Part shown: positions 39,543-45,817 of the stretch, in pieces
Layout of the letters: the number at the start of each line of letters is the position of its first letter
How positions within the stretch are numbered: the stretch's first letter is position 1
From: Bacteroidales bacterium
GTDB lineage: Bacteria > Bacteroidota > Bacteroidia > Bacteroidales > WCHB1-69
Direction: 5' to 3'
Assembly: GCA_016281255.1 (NCBI GenBank)
Contig: JAEEIG010000209.1
Location: forward strand, 1 to 45,817
Length of the DNA stretch: 45,817 nt
The notes under the pieces: generated by a model
Database searches by the model: none
Told to the model about the DNA's origin: nothing
Seen by the model: only the letters and a program-made list of their open reading frames with translations
Program-made: the position numbers and the translations under genes

Positions 39543-39569
39543 GCAGGGGCGAACCATACTCGCCCCTGC
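39543..39569 (-). terminator. Hairpin terminator of the C1 peptidase gene, REP-like palindrome
   Basis: GCAGGGGCGA-ACCATAC-TCGCCCCTGC perfect 10-bp arms; minus-strand continuation GTTTTTTT. Confidence 0.75.
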
Positions 39570-39594
39570 AATGGTTTGCAAGAAATATCAGGAA

Positions 39595-40818
39595 TTATTT
39601 GATACCTAATTTCTTCTTGATATCCTTCGGAATGGCGTCCTTGTGAACAACAATGTTCATCGTTTTGTAGCGGACAAATGCCTTGGAAGCGTAGAACATG
39701 CCGTCATACTTGCCGTATTTGCCCCAAGAGTTCTTCACCATGTAGTACTCGTTGCCCATCTGGTCGGTAGCCTTGCCGTAGATCAGCATACCGTGGTCGT
39801 CGGTGGTCTCCCAGTTGTCGAAAGCGATTTGACGCTCTTCCTGGGTCACCCAGCGTTGCGGGGTGGGTTTGGTTTGAGACTCTTTGTTACGCTCGGTGGT
39901 GGACAAGCCTGTCCAGTGAGCCATGTCGCTGCCAACCTGAGCCTTGGCTTCGAGGTCGGGAAGCACGCAGAAACCGTTCTTGATGTTGCTGCGGAAGCCG
40001 GGTTCGGAAACGTCGGAACCCCAAGCGATGGTGTAGCCATTGTCGATGGCGTAGTCGAAAATCTGCATGAACTCATCCAACGGGACATTCCAGCATTGGC
40101 TCCAACGCCAGTTGTCCTGGATTTCCAACACGAACTTCTCGTAGAAAGGATGGTGCGTGTAAGAGGTGATGGAGACATAATCGTCGGGGTTGAGACCGAG
40201 GGACTGATAGAAAGATTGCGGGGTGTAGCTCACACCGTTGTAGGTGAACGTGGTCGGGCATTTGCCGAGGTAAATTTCGTGAGCGGCTTCCATCGCTTTG
40301 AGCCACAGAGGGTTGCCGTTGGCATCGGTTTGCAGTTTCTTATGCTCTTTCTTGGCGATGGCATCGATGATGGCATCGGTGATGGCGGAAAGCTCGCCGT
40401 GGTCGGAAAGGGTGTCGCCATATTGGGCGCCGGGACGCATTTCAGACTCGGGAACCAAACCGAAGGTCTTCATACCGTAGATCACATCGTAGAAAGAACC
40501 GCCTTGGGAGAAGGAGACATCGCCGTGCATACGGACGGCAGCCTTGGCGCGGTCGTTGTAGGTGTTGGCCACGATGAACATCTCGGAAAGATCGTATTCG
40601 CCCTTGCCCATACGAAGCAGTTCAGCTTCGATGAAGCCCAGACCGGAATAGCACCAGCATGTGCCCGCGCGGTTTTGGTCCTTCACAGAAGTGATGGGAA
40701 TCTCTTTCTTAATGGTGAAGATGTAGCCTTCCTCTTCCGTTTTCTCTTTGTCCTGGGCAAAAGAGACATTGCTGACCAGCAATGCCGCAGTTACCAATAG
40801 TAAGGATAATTTTTTCAT
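39595..40818 (-). CDS. Secreted C1-family (bleomycin hydrolase/PepC-like) cysteine peptidase
   Basis: Signal peptide MKKLSLLLVTAALLVSNVSFAQ; KDQNRAGTCWCYSGLGFIEAELLR catalytic Cys, DDHGMLIYGKA His, MVKNSWGKYG Asn. Confidence 0.9.
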   Translation of the reverse strand: MKKLSLLLVTAALLVSNVSFAQDKEKTEEEGYIFTIKKEIPITSVKDQNRAGTCWCYSGLGFIEAELLRMGKGEYDLSEMFIVANTYNDRAKAAVRMHGDVSFSQGGSFYDVIYGMKTFGLVPESEMRPGAQYGDTLSDHGELSAITDAIIDAIAKKEHKKLQTDANGNPLWLKAMEAAHEIYLGKCPTTFTYNGVSYTPQSFYQSLGLNPDDYVSITSYTHHPFYEKFVLEIQDNWRWSQCWNVPLDEFMQIFDYAIDNGYTIAWGSDVSEPGFRSNIKNGFCVLPDLEAKAQVGSDMAHWTGLSTTERNKESQTKPTPQRWVTQEERQIAFDNWETTDDHGMLIYGKATDQMGNEYYMVKNSWGKYGKYDGMFYASKAFVRYKTMNIVVHKDAIPKDIKKKLGIK

Positions 40819-40851
40819 TGGAATATTAAAATTTAAGTGATAAATAAAGTG

Positions 40852-40859
40852 CAAAAATA
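40852..40859 (-). promoter_or_regulatory. -7 box upstream of the C1 peptidase gene
   Basis: CAAAAATA on + (TATTTTTG on -), ~34 nt upstream of the ATG. Confidence 0.5.
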
Positions 40860-40864
40860 CAAAA

Positions 40865-41359
40865 TTAGTTGAAATGGCAATCTTCCATCCACTTTTCAAC
40901 CAGTTTTTCCTGTTTTTCGCGGTCGGTCAGCTCTTCCGCGATCAATTTCTGGGCAATGTCGATGGAGAAGTTGGCGATAGCGTTTTTGGCATCCGTGATA
41001 GCCTTCATTTTCTCGAAGTAGATGGATTTCTTGGCATCTTCAATCATGGCCTGCGTCTCAGCGGAGGCTTTGAGCTTGGCTTTCTCGTACATCTCATCGC
41101 TCACCTTGCGCGCTTCGGAGAGAAGGGCGTCGCGCTCGGCCTTGGCCTGCACCATCATCTCCTCGTGTTTCTTGTTCAGAGACGCCATCTCCTCATGGAT
41201 TTTGGCAGCCTCCTCCAGTTGGTCGGCAATCTTCTTGTTGCGGGCGGCAATACCGTTGGTGATAATCGGCCATGCGAACTTCGCCAGGATGAAGAAGAGG
41301 ATGCCGAATCCGATAAGCATCCAGAATATGAGTCCGAATGAGGGTTTAATTAATTCCAT
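40865..41359 (-). CDS. atpF: F0F1 ATP synthase subunit b
   Basis: N-terminal TM (GLIFWMLIGFGILFFILAKFAWPII) then long charged helix. Confidence 0.92.
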   Translation of the reverse strand: MELIKPSFGLIFWMLIGFGILFFILAKFAWPIITNGIAARNKKIADQLEEAAKIHEEMASLNKKHEEMMVQAKAERDALLSEARKVSDEMYEKAKLKASAETQAMIEDAKKSIYFEKMKAITDAKNAIANFSIDIAQKLIAEELTDREKQEKLVEKWMEDCHFN

Positions 41360-41432
41360 ATATGTTTCAATTTTTGATTGTCAAATAAAAAGGAAAGTTT
41401 CCCGACCAACCGTCAGGAAACTTTTCCATTCG

Positions 41433-41726
<294 letters not shown>

Positions 41727-41748
41727 TTATTAAAAAGGGTTACTCTAT

Positions 41749-41818
41749 GGTTTAAGGTTTAAGGTTTAAGGTTTCAAGCTCCAAGTCTTAAGTCTCAAGT
41801 CTTAAGTCTCAAGTCTTA
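41749..41818. repeat. 70-nt array of ten in-register heptamers between atpB and atpE
   Basis: + strand: GGTTTAA x3, GGTTTCA, AGCTCCA, AGTCTTA, AGTCTCA, AGTCTTA, AGTCTCA, AGTCTTA; abuts the atpB stop codon (41819-41821). Confidence 0.92.
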
Positions 41819-42958
41819 CTATGCTTCTACCATTGCTGCTTCCTCCTCGTGGAGTTCCTCCTCGCCGATGGCCATGCCAATATACATGGCGCTCAGCAAC
41901 GTGAAGACGAATGCCTGGATGAAGGCCACCAGGAGCTCCATCAGACCCATGAAAATGTAGAAGAAAATGGAAACCGGGGAGACTGCCAGACCGATGGCCG
42001 GGTTCATCTGCCCGAAAATGAAAATCAAGGAAACGAAGGCCAACGTGATGATGTGGCCGGCGGTGATGTTGGCGAAAAGTCGCACCATCAGCACGAACGG
42101 CTTGGTGAAGATACCGATGGTCTCCACCAACGGCATGATCGGCAGCGGGAACTTCAGCCACCACGGCACACCAGGGGTGTTGAAAATGTCTTTCCAATAC
42201 TCCTTGCCAGAGGAGAGGGTGGTCACGACGAAGGTGATGAGTGCCAAAATGCCGGTCACGGCGATGTTACCGGTGAGGTTTGCACCGCCCGGGAAAATCG
42301 GAACAATGCCCAGCATGTTGTTCAGGAAAATGAAGAAGAAGAGCGTGAGCAAGTAAGGCGCGTATTTATTTGATTTACAGCCTAAAGAAGGTGTGATAAC
42401 CTCATCTTGGATAAACACGATGACGGGTTCCAACAACGCTTGCAAACCGCTCGGCACCTCGTCGGGATGCTCTTTGTAGCGTTTCGCCACCGACAGGAAA
42501 ATGCAACTAATCAGAATCAACGAGATGAACAGGGCACACACGTTTTTGGTGATGGAGATGTCCCACTTGCAGACGTGGGCATCATATTCTTGTCCCTCTT
42601 CAAGGTGACCGGTGTAGTCGGCATAGTCGCCGTCCAGTTTCACGATGCTGCCCTGGTTGTCGCCCCAACCCATGGCATAACCGTTGTAGGCGGCCTCGCC
42701 ATGATGGAGTTTGCTGGACATGAAGACCACAGGATGCCCGCCGTCGAAAAGGATGATGGGCAAGGGGATGGTGACGCTCTTGTCGCCGTCGCCGCAAATA
42801 TGCCAGCCGTAGCTGTCAATGACGTGTTCGATGATGAACGGACCGGCATCGAATTCTTCAGTTTCTTCCGCAGCAGCCCAGGTGAATTTGCACGAAAACA
42901 CCAGCATCAACGTACACAACACCACGGCCAACTTTCTTTCAAAACTTTTATAACTCAT
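41819..42958 (-). CDS. atpB: F0F1 ATP synthase subunit a with N-terminal extracytoplasmic extension
   Basis: ETIGIFTKPFVLMVRLFANITAGHIITL, LMELLVAFIQAFVFTLLSAMYIGMAI. Confidence 0.93.
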   Translation of the reverse strand: MSYKSFERKLAVVLCTLMLVFSCKFTWAAAEETEEFDAGPFIIEHVIDSYGWHICGDGDKSVTIPLPIILFDGGHPVVFMSSKLHHGEAAYNGYAMGWGDNQGSIVKLDGDYADYTGHLEEGQEYDAHVCKWDISITKNVCALFISLILISCIFLSVAKRYKEHPDEVPSGLQALLEPVIVFIQDEVITPSLGCKSNKYAPYLLTLFFFIFLNNMLGIVPIFPGGANLTGNIAVTGILALITFVVTTLSSGKEYWKDIFNTPGVPWWLKFPLPIMPLVETIGIFTKPFVLMVRLFANITAGHIITLAFVSLIFIFGQMNPAIGLAVSPVSIFFYIFMGLMELLVAFIQAFVFTLLSAMYIGMAIGEEELHEEEAAMVEA

Positions 42959-43078
42959 ACGTTTATAATTAGTTATACTATTTTACAAAACCTTTCTTCA
43001 CTTATTACAAAAAGCCGCGCAATATACGATTTTTTTCATTTCTTATGCTTCATTCCACAATCGCGACGGTTTAAAATA

Positions 43079-43110
43079 GGCAGAGACGATGTGCGCACAT
43101 CGTCTCTGCC
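43079..43110. repeat. Perfect 32-bp palindrome, AGAGACG/CGTCTCT arms; may terminate the araC-family gene
   Basis: GGCAGAGACGATGTGC|GCACATCGTCTCTGCC; minus-strand continuation TATTTT. Confidence 0.85.
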
Positions 43111-43133
43111 ATATTTTCTCTCCAGTGCCGGGG

Positions 43134-44000
43134 TCAACGGCGGCGGTTCCGGTATTGCATCGGGGTCATCCCGGTCTCTCTCTTGAAAAAGCGCGAGAAA
43201 GCGGATTGTTCGCCAAAACCAAGAATACTGCAGATCTGCTGGACAGTGTGATCCTCCCGTGAATCGAGCAGCACTTTGGCACGGGCGATGAGGAAGTTGG
43301 TGATCCAACCTTTGGGACTGATGCCGGTGTCTCTTTTGATAATCTCGGAGAAGTGTTTCGGTGAAAGGCAGCAAATGCGGGCGTAGAAAGCCATATCGTG
43401 CGACTCTCTGTGATGCTGGATGATGGCCTCGTAGAAACGGTTGAACAGCTGCTCGTTGGGCGAAAGGCTGAACGTGTCGCTGGTTTGGCTGTTGACATGA
43501 CACTCTCCTACCATGTTGAGTATGATGGACAACAGATGGATAAGCATTTCACTACGGTCAACACTTTTCGACTGCGTGATGGTTCGCAGCAGTTCGAACG
43601 CATGGCACATGCTTTGGTATTGCTCGTCTGTGAGATGGGTGACCGGATGGCGACGGTAACGGGGCGCATAGCGGGTGTAGGGATAGGAGTGTTGCAGACG
43701 GTCATGGAACTTTCTGGAGATGGCAATCTGGGTGGTGCGATAATCGGCTGAATTCCGCTGGGCGAATCCGATCTGATCGGGAAGCAGAATAGCTATGTCG
43801 TGAGCTTTGAACGTTCGTTCGGGCACGTCATATATCCACAATGTCCCTTCATGACAGAGTATAATCAACATGTCAGGGGCAATGTATGATTCTCCGTAAA
43901 TGGGAAGTCCTTTCTTTCCATCTATCACCACTACCTCCTTTTCCGCGACAGTACTCAACAATTGGTTGTACGGGGGTCGATTGCTCAGATTTGATTCCAT
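43134..44000 (-). CDS. AraC-family transcriptional regulator
   Basis: C-terminal HTH_18 (FYARICCLSPKHFSEIIKRDTGISPKGWITNFLIARAKVLL...TVQQICSILGFGEQSAFSRFFKRETGMTPMQYR). -7 box TACCTTTG at 44036-44043 supports the MESNLS start at 44000. Confidence 0.92.
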   Translation of the reverse strand: MESNLSNRPPYNQLLSTVAEKEVVVIDGKKGLPIYGESYIAPDMLIILCHEGTLWIYDVPERTFKAHDIAILLPDQIGFAQRNSADYRTTQIAISRKFHDRLQHSYPYTRYAPRYRRHPVTHLTDEQYQSMCHAFELLRTITQSKSVDRSEMLIHLLSIILNMVGECHVNSQTSDTFSLSPNEQLFNRFYEAIIQHHRESHDMAFYARICCLSPKHFSEIIKRDTGISPKGWITNFLIARAKVLLDSREDHTVQQICSILGFGEQSAFSRFFKRETGMTPMQYRNRRR

Positions 44001-44104
44001 TTTGCTTTTATCAAAAACTATTCTGCAAAGGTAGTAATTATTTGCCATACTGGATTCCAATCCGACAAAATGTCAAATATTCCCCCTTTCGGGTTAAAAC
44101 GAAA

Positions 44105-44131
44105 AAGCCCCGCCGGTTCGTGGCGGGGCTT
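44105..44131 (-). terminator. Terminator of hpf
   Basis: AAGCCCCGCC-GGTTCGT-GGCGGGGCTT; minus-strand continuation TTTC. Confidence 0.88.
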
Positions 44132-44155
44132 GCGGTTATCGTGACCTCCAGAAGG

Positions 44156-44491
44156 TTACTCCTTCTCTTCAAAGGAAATTTCGGTGGAAGGTCTCTTGTT
44201 CTGCTCTTTCTCCTTGCTTTTCTGGAGCTGCTTCTTCAGGGCGTCAATGGCCTGGTCGGTGGCCTCCTCGAAAGATTTGGCCGTCTTGCTGGCGCGGGCA
44301 TCGTAGCCACGGATGTTCATGCGGATATCCGCCGTCTTGTTCTCCGGCGCTTCGGTGTTCTCCAATTTCAGCGCGACATCGGCACCCATGATGCCGTCGT
44401 GCAGCTTGTTCAGTTTCTCCACCTTTTCGGTGATGAAATTCTCCAGTTTCTGATCCGCTTTGAAGTGTACGGAATTGATGTTGATTTTCAT
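44156..44491 (-). CDS. hpf: Ribosome hibernation-promoting factor / RaiA family
   Basis: MKININSVHFKADQKLENFITEKVEKLNKLHDGIMGADVALKLEN; rpsU-xer-hpf context. Confidence 0.93.
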   Translation of the reverse strand: MKININSVHFKADQKLENFITEKVEKLNKLHDGIMGADVALKLENTEAPENKTADIRMNIRGYDARASKTAKSFEEATDQAIDALKKQLQKSKEKEQNKRPSTEISFEEKE

Positions 44492-44515
44492 AAAAACCTC
44501 CTTTTTGTTTATGAA

Positions 44516-45406
44516 TTATGCTCTTGGATGAGCTTGATTGTAGATAGATTTAAGTTGCTCGATGGAACTGTGCGTATATACCTGGGTGGACGCCAGACTG
44601 CTGTGGCCCAGTATGGTCTTGATCGCGTTCAGGTCAGCCCCGTTGTTGAGCATGTGCGTGGCGAACGTGTGACGGATCACGTGAGGACTGCGTTTGTCGA
44701 TTGTGGTTACCATATCCAAGTATTTTCTTACTATTCGATAGACTGCTTTCGGATAAAGTTGTTCTCCGTTTGCGGTGACAAAGATATAATTATTTTTCGT
44801 TCCCTCAACAAATTTTTTTTCCAAGTATCCCAAGTAGATTGTCAATAACTCAGAGAGCCTGTTACCAAACGGAATGAGCCGCTCTTTATTGCGTTTTCCC
44901 AAAACTTTGACGGTATTGTCTTGCAAATGAATGTCTTGCGTTTTGATGTTCAGCAGTTCCGACAGTCGCATTCCCGTGGCATAGAAGAGTTCGAGGACGG
45001 TGCGGTCGCGGAGCCCCTCGAAAGTGTCCTCGAACGGAATGTCGGAGAAAAGATGCTCCATATCCTTGGCATCCACATACTGCGGCAACTTTTTGGGTAT
45101 CTTGGGTGCATGGACAGAGAGGGTCGGATTAGTGGTTAATTCCTTGATTTTTAATTTGTAACGATAAAATGCCCGCACCGCGCTGATCTTCCGGTTCACC
45201 GACTTTGCCTGCAACGATTCGTCCTCCAACAGGGAGATAATCCACGCCCGAATATCCTCTGTATGAACATCCGGCAGTTGATTAATCTCCAATTTTTCCT
45301 GTAAGAAGCTGAAAAACTGGGACAAATCGCGTTCGTATGCGGTCACCGTGTGCGGCGACACCCGTTTCTCGTACCTGAGATAATCAATAAAATCCGTATA
45401 ATCCAT
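44516..45406 (-). CDS. XerC/XerD-type tyrosine recombinase
   Basis: MDYTDFIDYLRYEKRVSPHTVTAYERDLSQF, LELFYATGMRLSELLNI, SPHVIRHTFATHMLNNGADLNAIKTILGHSSLASTQVYTH. Start at MDYTDF; the extended ORF reads into the tandem repeats. Confidence 0.92.
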   Translation of the reverse strand: MDYTDFIDYLRYEKRVSPHTVTAYERDLSQFFSFLQEKLEINQLPDVHTEDIRAWIISLLEDESLQAKSVNRKISAVRAFYRYKLKIKELTTNPTLSVHAPKIPKKLPQYVDAKDMEHLFSDIPFEDTFEGLRDRTVLELFYATGMRLSELLNIKTQDIHLQDNTVKVLGKRNKERLIPFGNRLSELLTIYLGYLEKKFVEGTKNNYIFVTANGEQLYPKAVYRIVRKYLDMVTTIDKRSPHVIRHTFATHMLNNGADLNAIKTILGHSSLASTQVYTHSSIEQLKSIYNQAHPRA

Positions 45407-45425
45407 ATCGCCAAATATTGTTGGG

Positions 45426-45520
45426 ACGTATCGCATACGTCCGTTGAAAAAACGTATCGCATACGTCCGTTGAAATAACGTATCGCATACGTCCGTTGAA
45501 AAAACGTATCGCATACGTCC
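45426..45520. repeat. 26-bp tandem repeat, ~3.7 copies, each with an ACGTAT-CGC-ATACGT hairpin
   Basis: acgtatcgcatacgtccgttgaaaaa at 45426, 45452 (one mismatch), 45478, and a partial copy at 45504-45520. Confidence 0.95.
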
Positions 45521-45532
45521 ATGATGGACAAA

Positions 45533-45560
45533 AAAAAACAGGGATGCGTCCCTGTTTCTT
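45533..45560 (-). terminator. Terminator of rpsU
   Basis: AAACAGGGA-TGCG-TCCCTGTTT; minus-strand continuation TTTTT. Confidence 0.85.
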
Positions 45561-45580
45561 GTGATTGGCAAAACCGTTGA

Positions 45581-45775
45581 CTATTCGTTTTCAGCGGCGC
45601 GAAGCTGCTGAACGTAGATGGCCTTGCGCAATTGCTCCCGTCTGATGACGCTCTTCTTGGTGAATTCTTGTCTGGCACGAATCTCTTTCTTCACACCAAT
45701 CTTGTCGAATTTCTTTTTCAGTTTCTTGAGCGCTTTGTCGATGGACTCGCCTTCTTTAATGGGAACAATAATCAT
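45581..45775 (-). CDS. rpsU: 30S ribosomal protein S21
   Basis: MIIVPIKEGESIDKALKKLKKKFDKIGVKKEIRARQEFTKKSVIRREQLRKAIY. Confidence 0.96.
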   Translation of the reverse strand: MIIVPIKEGESIDKALKKLKKKFDKIGVKKEIRARQEFTKKSVIRREQLRKAIYVQQLRAAENE

Positions 45776-45817
45776 AAAAAATACCTCTTTCTTTAAATTG
45801 TTAATAAATAAATTTAG

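Noticed and set aside
44516-45406. Tyrosine recombinase as a mobile-element integrase
   Set aside because: rpsU-xer-hpf is a housekeeping context; no att sites, cargo or flanking tRNA seen.
45426-45520. CRISPR-like repeat array
   Set aside because: Copies are directly abutting with no spacers and no cas genes are present; classified as a tandem repeat.

Overview
This 45.8 kb window looks chromosomal and from a Bacteroidales-type Bacteroidota genome. Supporting signs are -7 boxes of the TAnnTTTG type, a T9SS type-A sorting domain, LytTR and KtrAB genes, an rpsU-xer-hpf cluster and a coaX-OMP-TPR-lptC cluster. Most of it is housekeeping: rpe, sufS, tilS, pepT, tRNA-Arg(CCT), lptC, coaX, pdxA, ktrAB, mutS2, xylA, secA, atpFEB, hpf, a xerC/D-type recombinase and rpsU. 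The strongest candidate novelty is a 1600-aa ORF (4821..9623). It reads as a natural fusion of an inner-membrane-anchored TamB (AsmA/DUF490-like) with a POTRA-less Omp85/TamA-type outer-membrane beta-barrel, so one polypeptide would span both membranes. A frameshifted, truncated duplicate of its 5' end lies upstream at 2371..~2975, separated from it by a Kef-type antiporter, and the duplication edge supplies the stop codon of a MATE transporter fused to an RsbW-like ATPase domain. Other unusual structure: intergenic 7-nt-register repeat arrays at three operon junctions; REP-like palindromes with AGAGACG/CGTCTCT arms bracketing an F0-only ATP synthase cluster; and a 26-bp tandem hairpin array in the leader of the xer recombinase. 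Domain and motif calls were made by eye without database searches.
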